Shown: positions 52,717-61,961 of the stretch, in pieces
How positions within the stretch are numbered: the stretch's first letter is position 1
Layout: each line of letters begins with the position of its first letter
From: Caballeronia glebae
Lineage (GTDB): Bacteria > Pseudomonadota > Gammaproteobacteria > Burkholderiales > Burkholderiaceae
DNA: 64,000 nucleotides
Direction of reading: 5' to 3'
Assembly (NCBI RefSeq): GCF_001545035.1
Contig: NZ_FCOJ02000001.1
Location: 1-64,000 of the forward strand
Program-made: the position numbers and the translations under genes
The notes under the pieces: model-generated
Database searches by the model: none
The model's input: only the letters and a program-made list of their open reading frames with translations
What the model was told of the DNA's origin: nothing

Positions 52717-52730
52717 TATTGTATATCACA
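52717..52730. promoter_or_regulatory. Oxalate-locus operator, copy 4
   Basis: TATTGTATATCACA, 65 bases before the ThDP-enzyme start. One base differs in the CAGA end (CACA). It probably covers the promoter of the oxc-frc transcript. Confidence 0.6.
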
Positions 52731-52795
52731 GTAACCGACACGCAGCGCGACGTGCCGGGATCGCACACACAACCCCCATCGAGGAGGAGACAACA

Positions 52796-54562
52796 ATGTC
52801 CGAAGTCGTCAGCAGCCGCCCCGAAGTCGCTCCAGCCACCACCACCGCCGATGACACGCTGAAGCAGAAGTCCCGCGGCGCAGGCGTCGTTTCGGGCGGC
52901 CATCTGGTCGCTCGTGCTTTGAAGAACGAAGGCGTCGATACGATCTTCACGCTGTGCGGCGGCCACATCATCGATATTTACGACGGCTGCGTCGATGAAG
53001 GCATTCGCATCATCGACGTGCGTCACGAGCAGGTCGCCGCCCACGCCGCCGACGGCTACGCGCGTCAGACAGGCAAGCTCGGCTGCGTCGTCACGACGGC
53101 CGGCCCCGGCTGCACCAACGCGGTGACGGGCGTCGCCACGGCGTTTCGCTCGGAAAGCCCGATCATTCATATTGGCGGGCAGGGCGCGTTGACGCAGCAC
53201 AAGATGGGTTCGCTGCAGGATCTGCCGCACGTCGACATGATGGCGCCGATCACCAAGTTCGCCGCAACCGTGCCGAGCACCGAGCGCGTCGCCGACATGA
53301 TCTCGATGGCCGCGCGCGAAGCCTTCAACGGCGCGCCCGGCCCGGCGTATCTGGAAATTCCGCGCGACGTGCTCGACCGTGAAATCGACGTGACCCGCGC
53401 GGTCATTCCGCAGCCGGGCCGCTATCGCGCGTCGACGAAATCGGTCGGCGATCCGCAGTCGATCGAACAACTCGCCGATCTGCTCGTCAATTCCGAGCGC
53501 CCGGCAATTCTCTTCGGTCAGCAAGTGTGGACGGCGCGCGGCCACGAAGAAGCGATCGCGCTGCTGCGCGGCCTCGATGTGCCCGGCTATTTCAACGGCG
53601 CGAGTCGCGGCCTGCTGCCGCCGGGCGATCCGCATCACTTCGACCGCACGCGCTCGCAGGCTTTCGCGAAGGCGGATCTGATCGTGATCGTCGGCACGCC
53701 GTTCGATTTCCGCATGGGTTACGGCAAGCGCATCAGCCGCGATCTCAAGCTGGTGCAGATCGACATGGATTACCGTACGGTCGGCAAGAATCGCGATATC
53801 GATCTCGGTCTCGTCGGCGATCCGGGCGCGATTCTCGGCGCGGTGCTGCAAGCTTCGACCGGACGCCTCAAGAACGACAAGCGCCAGGCGCGTCAGGCGT
53901 GGATGCGCGAACTCGCGGCGCTCGAAGAAACCGCGACCGCCAAGCTGATGCCGCTCTTCACGTCCGATGCGAGCCCGATTCATCCGTATCGCGTCGCGCA
54001 CGAGATCAACCAGTTCCTTTCGGATGACACGATCTACATCGGCGACGGCGGCGACGTCGTGACGATTTCCGCGCAGGCCGTGCGCCCGCGCCGCCCCGGC
54101 CAGTGGATGGACCCGGGCGCGCTCGGATCGCTCGGCGTCGGCACGGGCTTCGCGATCGCGGCGGGCCTCGCCAATCCCGAGAAGGAAGTACTCTGTTACT
54201 ACGGCGACGGCGCATTCTCCATGACCTCCTTCGACATGGAAACCGCGAATCGCTTCGGCGTGCCGTACATCGCGGTGATCGGCAACAACTCCGCGATGAA
54301 CCAGATCCGCTACGGCCAGCTCGCGAAATATGGCGAAGAGCGCGGCAACGTCGGCAATCTTCTGTCGGATGTGCCTTATGGCCGCTTCGCCGAAATGCTC
54401 GGCGGCTACGGCGAGGAAGTGCGCGAGGCGTCGAAGATCGCGGGTGCGCTGCAACGCGCGCGCGAATCGGTCGCGAAGACGGGCAAGAGCGCGGTCATCA
54501 ACATCTGGGTCGATCCGACGGTCTACGCGCCGGGCACGATGGCGCAGACGATGTACAAATAA
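52796..54562 (+). CDS. ThDP-dependent enzyme in the oxalyl-CoA decarboxylase position
   Basis: A 588-aa thiamine-diphosphate enzyme of the acetolactate synthase/oxalyl-CoA decarboxylase superfamily, with the cofactor-activating Glu78 in RHEQ and the ThDP motif GDGAFSMT...GNN about 470-498. By position (next to frc, shared operator) it should decarboxylate oxalyl-CoA to formyl-CoA. Yet it lacks features I recall from E. coli and Oxalobacter Oxc (YGVVGIP near the start, NNGGIY near the end). Its TLCGGHIIDIYDG start resembles ILVBL/HACL2-type 2-hydroxyacyl-CoA lyases and acetolactate synthase-like proteins. The start at 52796 follows GGAGGAG. Confidence 0.7.
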   Translation: MSEVVSSRPEVAPATTTADDTLKQKSRGAGVVSGGHLVARALKNEGVDTIFTLCGGHIIDIYDGCVDEGIRIIDVRHEQVAAHAADGYARQTGKLGCVVTTAGPGCTNAVTGVATAFRSESPIIHIGGQGALTQHKMGSLQDLPHVDMMAPITKFAATVPSTERVADMISMAAREAFNGAPGPAYLEIPRDVLDREIDVTRAVIPQPGRYRASTKSVGDPQSIEQLADLLVNSERPAILFGQQVWTARGHEEAIALLRGLDVPGYFNGASRGLLPPGDPHHFDRTRSQAFAKADLIVIVGTPFDFRMGYGKRISRDLKLVQIDMDYRTVGKNRDIDLGLVGDPGAILGAVLQASTGRLKNDKRQARQAWMRELAALEETATAKLMPLFTSDASPIHPYRVAHEINQFLSDDTIYIGDGGDVVTISAQAVRPRRPGQWMDPGALGSLGVGTGFAIAAGLANPEKEVLCYYGDGAFSMTSFDMETANRFGVPYIAVIGNNSAMNQIRYGQLAKYGEERGNVGNLLSDVPYGRFAEMLGGYGEEVREASKIAGALQRARESVAKTGKSAVINIWVDPTVYAPGTMAQTMYK

Positions 54563-54603
54563 ACGTGAACCTATAAACGTCGTAAGAGATTGGGAGACAA
54601 GCC

Positions 54604-55866
54604 ATGACGGTGAACACTTCTGGCAAGGCGCTGGACGGCGTGCGTATCCTGGACTTCACGCACGTCCAGTCGGGGCCGACCTGCACGCAGTTGCTCGCGT
54701 GGTTCGGCGCCGACGTCATCAAGGTTGAGCGCGCGGGCGCGGGCGACATCACGCGTGAGCAGTTGCGCGATATTCCCGACGCCGACAGCCTCTACTTCAC
54801 GATGCTCAACCATAACAAGCGCTCGATCACGATCGACACCAAGAATCCCGAAGGCAAGAAGGTGCTCGAAACGCTCGTGAAGAAGTGCGACGTGCTCGTC
54901 GAGAACTTCGCGCCGGGCGCGCTCGATCGCATGGGCTTCACGTGGGAGCGCATCCAGGAGCTGAATCCGCGGATGATCGTCGCGTCGGTGAAAGGCTTCG
55001 GGCCGGGACCGTATGAAGACTGCAAGGTCTACGAAAACGTCGCGCAGTGCGCGGGCGGCGCGGCGTCCACGACTGGTTTCGACGACGGTCCGCCGACAGT
55101 GACCGGCGCGCAGATTGGTGATTCCGGCACCGGCTTGCATCTCGCGCTCGGCATCGTCGCGGCGCTGTATCAGCGCAACACGAGCGGACGTGGCCAGAAG
55201 GTGCTCGCCGCGATGCAGGATGGCGTGCTCAACCTCTGCCGCGTGAAGCTGCGCGATCAGCAGCGGCTCGAACGCACCGGCGTGATGAAGGAGTATCCGC
55301 AATACCCGAACGGCACGTTCGGCGAAGCGGTGCCGCGCGCCGGCAACGCATCGGGCGGCGGCCAGCCGGGCTGGATTCTCAAGTGCAAGGGCTGGGAAAC
55401 CGACCCGAACGCGTACATCTACTTCATCACGCAGGCGCCGGTGTGGGGCGAGATCTGCAAGGTGATCGGCAAGGAGGAATGGATCGACCATCCGGACTAC
55501 AAGACGCCGAACGCGCGCCTGCCGCATCTGAAAGACATCTTCGCGGAGATCGAGCGCTGGACGATGTCGAAGACCAAGTTCCAGGCGATGGAAATCCTCA
55601 ACAAGCACGACATTCCGTGCGGCCCGATTCTCTCGATGAAGGAGATTGCCGAAGAGCCGTCGCTGCGCAAAACCGGTACGGTCGTCGAAGTGGATCATCC
55701 GGTGCGCGGCAAGTACCTCACGGTCGGCAATCCGATCAAATTGTCCGACAGTCCGACCGAAGTCGTGCGCTCGCCGCTGCTCGGCGAACACACCGACGAA
55801 GTCATGGCCGAACTCGGCTACTCGCCCGACCAGATCGCCACGTTGCGCAGCCTCGGCGCGATCTAA
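54604..55866 (+). CDS. frc: Formyl-CoA:oxalate CoA-transferase
   Basis: A 420-aa class III CoA-transferase that moves CoA from formyl-CoA to oxalate. It tracks E. coli Frc closely along its length: [14 protein letters not shown] at the start, [12 protein letters not shown], the [19 protein letters not shown] glycine loop and [11 protein letters not shown]. The catalytic Asp is Asp173 (QIGDSGTG, Asp169 in E. coli). A ribosome-binding GGGAG lies upstream; the gene is 41 bases after the ThDP enzyme, in one operon. Confidence 0.93.
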   Translation: MTVNTSGKALDGVRILDFTHVQSGPTCTQLLAWFGADVIKVERAGAGDITREQLRDIPDADSLYFTMLNHNKRSITIDTKNPEGKKVLETLVKKCDVLVENFAPGALDRMGFTWERIQELNPRMIVASVKGFGPGPYEDCKVYENVAQCAGGAASTTGFDDGPPTVTGAQIGDSGTGLHLALGIVAALYQRNTSGRGQKVLAAMQDGVLNLCRVKLRDQQRLERTGVMKEYPQYPNGTFGEAVPRAGNASGGGQPGWILKCKGWETDPNAYIYFITQAPVWGEICKVIGKEEWIDHPDYKTPNARLPHLKDIFAEIERWTMSKTKFQAMEILNKHDIPCGPILSMKEIAEEPSLRKTGTVVEVDHPVRGKYLTVGNPIKLSDSPTEVVRSPLLGEHTDEVMAELGYSPDQIATLRSLGAI

Positions 55867-55947
55867 GAACTTTGCCATGCACTGACGTCCGCCTTCGAGA
55901 GAAGGCGGCGCAGGCCCCTGCACGCCCAATAATCGGAGACGCACCAA

Positions 55948-58155
55948 ATGAACAGCACGGTTGTCCAGGAACGCAGCGAAGCAGCCAATTCATCCACGCA
56001 AGCGGCGCCGGTCGTGCCGCTGCATGCGCCCGACGCGAAACGCCGCGTCGCGGAAGTGTTCGACCGCGTGAAGGCGGAAGGCCGCGCGTCGCTCACCGCG
56101 CCCGAAGGCAAGCTCGTCTGCGATGCATACGGTATCGCGGTGCCGCAGGAAGGCGTAGCGAAGTCGGCGGACGATGCCGCGAAGCTCGCGTCGTTCATCG
56201 GCTTTCCGGTGGTGCTGAAGATCGTTTCGCCCGAAATCCTGCATAAGACCGAGGCGGGCGGCGTGCTCGTCGGCGTGAAGAACGAAGCCGAGGTCCGCGC
56301 GGGCTTCGACACGATCATCTCGAACGCGAAGAACTACGACCCGAACGCGACGCTCATTGGCGTGCAGGTCCAGCAGATGGTCGGCGCGGGACAGGAAGTG
56401 ATCATCGGCGCCGTTACCGATCCGTCGTTCGGCAAGCTGATCGCGTTCGGTCTCGGCGGCGTGCTCGTCGAAGTGCTAAAGGACGTGACGTTCCGCCTGG
56501 CGCCCGTGACGCGCGAGGAAGCCGCATCGATGCTCGACGGCATCCAGGCCGCCGAAGTGCTGCGCGGCGTGCGCGGAGCGCAGCCGGTGAATCGCGAAGC
56601 GCTGATCACGCTGATCGAGCGCGTGTCGCGTCTCGTCGACGATTTCCCGCAAATCTCGGAAATGGACCTGAATCCGGTGTTCGCGAGCCCGAACGGCGCG
56701 GTCGCGGCGGACGTGCGCATCGTGATGGACTTCGAGCCGGCCGCGCCGCGTTATCGCCCGACGCAAGAGCAGATCGTCGCGCAGATGAACCGCATCATGA
56801 AGCCGGATGCGGTCGCGGTGATCGGCGCGTCGAACGAGGACGGCAAGATCGGCAATTCGGTGATGAAGAACCTCATCAACGGCGGCTATCAGGGCGCGAT
56901 CTATCCGATCCACCCGAAAGCCGACGAGATCATGGGCCGCAAGGCGTACCGCAGCGTGAAGGACGTGCCCGGCGTGATCGACGTCGCCGTGTTCGCGATT
57001 CCGGCGAAGTTCGTGGCTCAGGCGCTCGTCGAAGTCGGGGAAAAGAAGATTCCGGGCGCGGTGCTGATTCCGTCAGGCTTCGCGGAAACGGGCAATCACG
57101 AAGGCCAGGAAGAGATCGTCAAGATCGCGCGACAGTACGACATCCGCATGATGGGCCCGAACATCTACGGCTTCTACTACACGCCGAAGAACCTCTGCGC
57201 GACGTTCTGCACGCCCTACGACGTGAAAGGCAAGGCGGCGCTGTCGTCGCAGTCGGGCGGCATCGGCATGGCGATCATCGGGTTTTCGCGTTCGGCGAAG
57301 ATGGGCGTTTCCGCGATCGTGGGCCTCGGCAACAAGAGCGATATCGATGAAGACGATCTGCTCACGTTCTTCGAGCAGGACGACAACACCGAGATCATCG
57401 CCCAGCACTGCGAGGATCTGAAGGACGGCCGCGCGTTCGCCGAAGCTGCGAAGCGCGTATCGAAGAAGAAGCCTGTCGTCGTGCTGAAGGCGGGACGCAC
57501 GAGCCTCGGCGCGCGCGCGGCGAGTTCGCACACGGGCGCGCTCGCGGGCAACGACAAGATCTACGAGGACGTCTTCCAGCAATGCGGCGTGATCCGCGCG
57601 CGCTCGCTGCGCGATCTGCTCGAATTCGCGCGCGGCATTCCGAAGCTGCCGACGCCCAAGGGCGAGAACACGGTCATCATCACGGGCGCGGGCGGCTCGG
57701 GCGTGCTTTTGTCGGATGCATGCGTCGACAACGGTCTCTCGTTGATGACGATGCCCGACGATCTCGACGCCGCGTTCCGCAAGTTCATCCCGCCGTTCGG
57801 CGCGGCGGGCAATCCCGTCGACATTACCGGAGGCGAGCCGCCGTCGACGTACAAGAACACGATCCGCCTCGGTCTCGAAGACGATCGCATTCATTCGATC
57901 ATCCTCGGCTACTGGCACACGATCATCACGCCGCCGATGGTCTTCGCGAAGCTCGTCATCGAAGTGAAAGAGGAGATGAAGGCGCTCGGCATCGAGAAGC
58001 CGATCGTGGCGTCGCTCGCGGGCGACGTGCAAGTCGAGGAAGCCGCCGAATACTTGTACGAACACGGCGTGCCGTCCTACGCTTATTCGACGGAGTTGCC
58101 GGTCGCGGTGCTCGGCGCGAAGTACAAGTGGGCGCGCGGCGCCGGTTTGATCTGA
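55948..58155 (+). CDS. ADP-forming acyl-CoA synthetase (acetate-CoA ligase family)
   Basis: A 735-aa protein fusing the two halves of an ADP-forming acyl-CoA synthetase in the order ATP-grasp (about 20-250) then CoA-binding and ligase domains (about 275-735). That is the reverse of the alpha-beta order in many Acd/Pat proteins. The active His is His528 (SSHTGALAG). In the reverse direction it makes ATP and an acid from an acyl-CoA. Next to frc, formyl-CoA or oxalyl-CoA is a plausible substrate. Starts 82 bases after frc, with GGAG before the ATG. Confidence 0.8.
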   Translation: MNSTVVQERSEAANSSTQAAPVVPLHAPDAKRRVAEVFDRVKAEGRASLTAPEGKLVCDAYGIAVPQEGVAKSADDAAKLASFIGFPVVLKIVSPEILHKTEAGGVLVGVKNEAEVRAGFDTIISNAKNYDPNATLIGVQVQQMVGAGQEVIIGAVTDPSFGKLIAFGLGGVLVEVLKDVTFRLAPVTREEAASMLDGIQAAEVLRGVRGAQPVNREALITLIERVSRLVDDFPQISEMDLNPVFASPNGAVAADVRIVMDFEPAAPRYRPTQEQIVAQMNRIMKPDAVAVIGASNEDGKIGNSVMKNLINGGYQGAIYPIHPKADEIMGRKAYRSVKDVPGVIDVAVFAIPAKFVAQALVEVGEKKIPGAVLIPSGFAETGNHEGQEEIVKIARQYDIRMMGPNIYGFYYTPKNLCATFCTPYDVKGKAALSSQSGGIGMAIIGFSRSAKMGVSAIVGLGNKSDIDEDDLLTFFEQDDNTEIIAQHCEDLKDGRAFAEAAKRVSKKKPVVVLKAGRTSLGARAASSHTGALAGNDKIYEDVFQQCGVIRARSLRDLLEFARGIPKLPTPKGENTVIITGAGGSGVLLSDACVDNGLSLMTMPDDLDAAFRKFIPPFGAAGNPVDITGGEPPSTYKNTIRLGLEDDRIHSIILGYWHTIITPPMVFAKLVIEVKEEMKALGIEKPIVASLAGDVQVEEAAEYLYEHGVPSYAYSTELPVAVLGAKYKWARGAGLI

Positions 58156-58219
58156 TGTAAGGAGGAGGGGACGAGAGCGCGGGCCACGAATGCCCGCGCT
58201 CCTTATAACGGAGGCAAAC

Positions 58220-59008
58220 ATGACACACTGGATTCGTTTCCGCGATGCCGGCGGCAGCATCGGCTTCGGCACGCTCGATCAGCACTCGGGCCGCGTCGTG
58301 CAGCATGAAGGCGCGATGTTCGACCGCCCGCGCGCGACCGATATCTCCTTCGCCGTCGACGATCTCGCGCTGCTCGCGCCGTGTCAGCCGAGCAAGGTTA
58401 TCGCGCTATGGAACAACTACTACGCGCTGTCGCAGAAGCTCGATAAAGCGCCGCCGCAGCATCCGCTTTTTCTCATCAAGCCGCCGATGTCTGTGATCGG
58501 GCCGGGCGCGTCGATCCGTCGGCCGAAGAGTTATCACGGCAAGATCGCGTATGAGGGCGAGTTGGGCATCGTGATCGGCAAGACGGTGAGCGGGGCGTCG
58601 GTGGAAGAGGCCGAGGCGGCCATCTTCGGCTATACGTGCGTGAACGACGTCACCGCGATCGAACTGCTGCAGGAAGATCCCAACTTCGCGCAATGGTGCC
58701 GCTCGAAAGGCTTCGACACGTTCGCGTGCCTCGGCCCCGCGATCGTCACGCCGGGCAACGGCTTCGACTGGCGCGCGGCGAGCGTCGTCACCACGCTCGA
58801 AGGCGTCGAGCGCCAGAATTATCCGCTCGACGACATGATCTTTTCGCCCGCCGAACAGGTCAGCCTGCTGTCGCAGGATATGACGCTCGTTCCCGGCGAC
58901 GTGATCGCGTGCGGCACGTCGATCGGGGTCGGCTCGATCAAGGACGGCGCGCGCGTGGATGTGTCGATTGCGGGCATCGGCACGCTGTCGAACGTGCTGG
59001 ACGCCTGA
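58220..59008 (+). CDS. Fumarylacetoacetate hydrolase family protein
   Basis: A 262-aa FAH-fold enzyme. The metal-binding acidic motif YEGELGIVIGK lies near residues 114-123, and the C-terminal GDVIACGTSIGVGSIKDG loop is present. FAH relatives hydrolyse or decarboxylate small oxo-acids, including oxaloacetate and acylpyruvates. In this operon, oxaloacetate or a related dicarboxylate would be reasonable, but this is inference. GGAGGCAAAC precedes the ATG at 58220. Confidence 0.82.
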   Translation: MTHWIRFRDAGGSIGFGTLDQHSGRVVQHEGAMFDRPRATDISFAVDDLALLAPCQPSKVIALWNNYYALSQKLDKAPPQHPLFLIKPPMSVIGPGASIRRPKSYHGKIAYEGELGIVIGKTVSGASVEEAEAAIFGYTCVNDVTAIELLQEDPNFAQWCRSKGFDTFACLGPAIVTPGNGFDWRAASVVTTLEGVERQNYPLDDMIFSPAEQVSLLSQDMTLVPGDVIACGTSIGVGSIKDGARVDVSIAGIGTLSNVLDA

Positions 59009-59019
59009 AGGAGCGACGC

Positions 59020-59688
59020 ATGTCCGGTGTTCTGGCGGGCGCGCTTTGCGTCCTCGCGGCGCTGTCGGCGGGTCCGTCGATGCGCGCTTCGAACGAGTGG
59101 TGGAAGGCGGGCGTGGTCGTCGCCGCCGCCGCGTGCGGTGCAATCGGCGGGCCGGGCGCGGTCGCGCTCGTGCTTGCCGTTGTCGCGGGATTCATCGGGT
59201 ATCGATTCGACCGCGGCGCGGCGGGCGCATCGGCGCAGACGCTCTTCGCCACGATCGCGTTCGTCGCGTGGATGCTGCCGGGCCCGGACAGCGCGTTCGC
59301 GGTGTTGGCGGGCGGGGCGGTCGCGGCGCTGGGTTGCGTCATCCGCATGCGCGCGAGCCGCGAAAGCACGAGCCTTCGATCGATGCATCTGGCCTGCGCA
59401 GGCGCGTGCGCGGCTTTGGCCTACGTGGTCGGCGCGCAATCGGGCGCGCCCGCCGTGGTCTCGGTGATTGCGATGCTCGCGCTCATCGGCGCGCACTTGT
59501 CGCTCGCGATGGGCGGCAGCGCTGTCGCGCCGGTCGCGTGCGCGATGAGCGCAGCGGCGGTTTGCGGACTCGCGCTCGCGGCGGCGATCGCCGGTTCGCA
59601 TGGCGCGCTCTTCGTAGCGGCCGTTCTCATCGCCGTCGGCTGCGCGCGGTCAGCGACGCTCGTGGGCATCGTGCGCGAGACGCCATAA
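59020..59688 (+). CDS. Multi-pass membrane protein of unknown function
   Basis: A 222-aa protein, very rich in Ala and Gly, with about six to eight membrane helices and few charged residues. I do not recognise the family; the topology recalls the membrane half of transhydrogenase PntB, but I see no clear motif. It starts 11 bases after the FAH stop with GGAG upstream and ends the operon before a perfect 15-bp terminator. Confidence 0.6.
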   Translation: MSGVLAGALCVLAALSAGPSMRASNEWWKAGVVVAAAACGAIGGPGAVALVLAVVAGFIGYRFDRGAAGASAQTLFATIAFVAWMLPGPDSAFAVLAGGAVAALGCVIRMRASRESTSLRSMHLACAGACAALAYVVGAQSGAPAVVSVIAMLALIGAHLSLAMGGSAVAPVACAMSAAAVCGLALAAAIAGSHGALFVAAVLIAVGCARSATLVGIVRETP

Positions 59689-59691
59689 AGA

Positions 59692-59725
59692 AAGAAGCCG
59701 GCGCAGTTTCCTGCGCCGGCTTCTT
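59692..59725. terminator. Bidirectional terminator of the oxalate operon
   Basis: AAGAAGCCGGCGCAG and its exact complement flank a 4-base loop TTTC. It serves the oxalate operon on the plus strand and the CsbD-like gene on the minus strand. Confidence 0.85.
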
Positions 59726-59757
59726 GCCGATTCGTCATACGCGTGGCGAGCAGCGCA

Positions 59758-60012
59758 TTAACGATCGCGGTTCCACAACGCGCCGAGCACGAAGCCGACG
59801 GCCGCCGCGATCAGCACACCCTGAAGCGGCTGGTTCGCGACTGCGAGACGCACGTTGTCGACCGTCTGCCCGTAGCTTTCTTGCAAGTTGCCGTATGCCT
59901 GCCGCACCTTGCCTTCGGCTTGCGTCCCTGCATCGCCCGTAATTGCGCCGGCCACGTCCTGCACCTTGCCGACGACCTTCTGTGCTACGCCTTCCACTTG
60001 ATCTTGCACCAT
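59758..60012 (-). CDS. CsbD-like stress protein with C-terminal membrane helix
   Basis: An 84-aa protein. The N-terminal half (GVAQKVVGKVQDVAGAITGD) resembles CsbD, a stress protein under sigma-B control in Bacillus; the C-terminal helix (GVLIAAAVGFVLGALW) is like the DUF883/ElaB membrane tail. It probably binds membranes or ribosomes during stress. AGGGAGGCA precedes the ATG. Confidence 0.7.
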   Translation of the reverse strand: MVQDQVEGVAQKVVGKVQDVAGAITGDAGTQAEGKVRQAYGNLQESYGQTVDNVRLAVANQPLQGVLIAAAVGFVLGALWNRDR

Positions 60013-60096
60013 GGTGCCTCCCTTTCGTTGAGCGTTATCTGGTAAATCCGGATTCGCCGGAACGTTCCTCTACAGCACGCAGCGTGCCCGCACCGC

Positions 60097-60453
60097 TCAC
60101 GCCGGACCGATCAGGCCCTTGACGGCGTCGATCAGATCGTCGATCGAAAAAGGCTTGCGATGGAACTGCGCCTGCGGGTGTTCGAGCGTCGGCGCATGGG
60201 CCGCCGCGCTCATGAGAATCACGGGCACGCGCGCGAGTCCGTCGCTCGCGGCCAGTTGACGGATCAGCTCCACGCCGTCCATGTGCGGCATCATCCAGTC
60301 GGTAATGACGAGCGCGGGTGGATTCGCGCGCGCTGCGTCGAGCGCGGTGCGTCCGTTGGACGCGGTCGAAACCTCATAGCCCTCCATTTCGAGCACGAGC
60401 CGCCACGTGGTCAGAATGTCGAATTCATCGTCGACGACGAGGATTTTCTTCAT
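60097..60453 (-). CDS. Single-domain response regulator
   Basis: A 118-aa receiver domain alone. Acidic DDE at 8-10, the phosphorylation site Asp52 (VITDWMMP) and Lys100 (FHRKPF) are intact. No output domain follows. Its ATG overlaps the KaiC-like gene's stop by 4 bases, so it is translated after and with that protein. Confidence 0.88.
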   Translation of the reverse strand: MKKILVVDDEFDILTTWRLVLEMEGYEVSTASNGRTALDAARANPPALVITDWMMPHMDGVELIRQLAASDGLARVPVILMSAAAHAPTLEHPQAQFHRKPFSIDDLIDAVKGLIGPA

Positions 60454-61961
60454 GCGCGTGCGCCGGGGTCCGACACGGCAAACGCGGGCGGGATCGACGG
60501 GTGCCCGGACAGCAGCCCCGTCGCGCCGATGAAGCCAGCGCTGAGATGCAGGCCGCGCGAGTCGATCGTGAGGCGGCGGATCGCCGAATCGTGCGCGCCC
60601 TCGCGCTGCTTGACGATCGACACCACGCGATGCAGCGCGGAGTTCGCCTCCAGGTAACGCATGAGCACGATGTTCTCGGTCATGGCGGAAGCGCGCAAGC
60701 TCGCGGGGGGCGCCGGATCGCCGTAGAGCGGCAGTTCCTCGGTGAGCACGGTTGTCACGCCGGCGTCGCGCAGGCGGTGCGTGAGCGCATTGAGGAAGAG
60801 ACCGAAACGCTCGGTGCGGTTCGCGGACTGAAAGAAACCGTCGATGCCGTCGACCGCTAGCCGCGTCGCGTTCACGTTTCTGACCGCCGTCAGCAACTCG
60901 ACGGCGAGTTCGTCGATCGAGAGTTCGACCGCCGGATGCCAGTGAATCGCGAGACGTCCGTCCTGCACGGCCGGCGCGAGATCGATGCCGACCGACAGCG
61001 CTTTCGCGAGCAGTCGCTCGGGCGATTCGTACAGTCCGAAATAGACGCAGCGCTCGCCGCGTTCGACGCCCGCCTGCAGAAATTTGAGCGACAGCAGCGT
61101 CTTGCCGATGCCCGAAGGCCCGATGAGCGTGGTCGTCGAGCCGCGCACGACACCGCCGCCGAGCATCTGATCGAAATCGGGAAAGCCGAAGCCGAATTTG
61201 CTCTTGAAGTCCGGCGTGCCCTGATCGTTCGCGGGCAACGCCTCGATGCGCGGAAAGGTTACGAGACCGTTTTCCGTAATCTTGAAAAAGTGCTTGCCGA
61301 GCAGATGATCGCGGGCGCGCAGCTTGTGAACCTCGATTTCGCGCGCGCGCCGCATGCCGGTGTTGAAGCGGTTCAGCTCGATGAGCCCGTCGACGAGCGT
61401 GTGCTCCGGATGCGGCTCGTTGCCGGAGAGCGGCGCGAGAATCAGCGTCGTGCAGCGCGCGGCGTTCACGAACGCCGAAAGCTCGTGGATGAACTGCGAG
61501 AGTTCGAGCTCCGTCGAGCTGAATTCGCGCGCGCTGCGAAAGCCGTCGATGACCATGAAGCGCGGCCTGCTCGCCTTGATCGTCGACGCGATCAGCGCGA
61601 GAAAGCCCGGCAAGCCGTCGCGTATCAGCTCGTGGTAGCCGGAGACGAAGAGCATCCGGTTGGAGATGGCGTCGGCGTTGTAGAACGAGAGCGCCCGCAG
61701 ATGGGACAAGAGCTTGGTGTGCGATTCGGCGATCAGCGTGACGTACAGCACCATGTCGCCCTGCGCGACGCGGTGAAAGCCGATCTGCGATGAAAGAATC
61801 GTCTTGCCCGCGCCCGCCATTCCTTCGATCAGATACAGGCCGCCTTCGACCAGCCCGCCGCCCAGGATATCGTCCAGCCCCGCGACGCCGGTCGTTACGT
61901 TGCCGTTGTTGACGGCGGGCTGCCTGGGTTGATCGGCGGAGTGGTTGTCGTCTTGGTTCAT
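60450..61961 (-). CDS. Double KaiC-domain ATPase
   Basis: A 503-aa protein with two KaiC/RecA-like domains. Walker A motifs are GMAGAGKT (47-54) and GPSGIGKT (about 278-285). KaiC keeps two adjacent glutamates after Walker A; here only one of each pair remains (IAES, LYES). No kaiA or kaiB is nearby, so this is a bacterial KaiC homologue of the stress or signalling type rather than a clock. The start at 61961 is supported by the first Walker region spacing; the frame is open 26 codons further upstream. Confidence 0.8.
   Translation of the reverse strand: MNQDDNHSADQPRQPAVNNGNVTTGVAGLDDILGGGLVEGGLYLIEGMAGAGKTILSSQIGFHRVAQGDMVLYVTLIAESHTKLLSHLRALSFYNADAISNRMLFVSGYHELIRDGLPGFLALIASTIKASRPRFMVIDGFRSAREFSSTELELSQFIHELSAFVNAARCTTLILAPLSGNEPHPEHTLVDGLIELNRFNTGMRRAREIEVHKLRARDHLLGKHFFKITENGLVTFPRIEALPANDQGTPDFKSKFGFGFPDFDQMLGGGVVRGSTTTLIGPSGIGKTLLSLKFLQAGVERGERCVYFGLYESPERLLAKALSVGIDLAPAVQDGRLAIHWHPAVELSIDELAVELLTAVRNVNATRLAVDGIDGFFQSANRTERFGLFLNALTHRLRDAGVTTVLTEELPLYGDPAPPASLRASAMTENIVLMRYLEANSALHRVVSIVKQREGAHDSAIRRLTIDSRGLHLSAGFIGATGLLSGHPSIPPAFAVSDPGARA

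Larger units (their letters stand above)
52431..52795. other. Divergent promoter region with two operators
   Basis: A 365-base gap between the sucC-like and ThDP-enzyme genes, AT-richer than its flanks. It holds operator copies 3 and 4, one near each start. No gene is visible in it. Confidence 0.5.

Noticed and set aside
52628..54454. Minus-strand frame opposite the ThDP enzyme
   Set aside because: Shadow of the ThDP gene in high-GC sequence.
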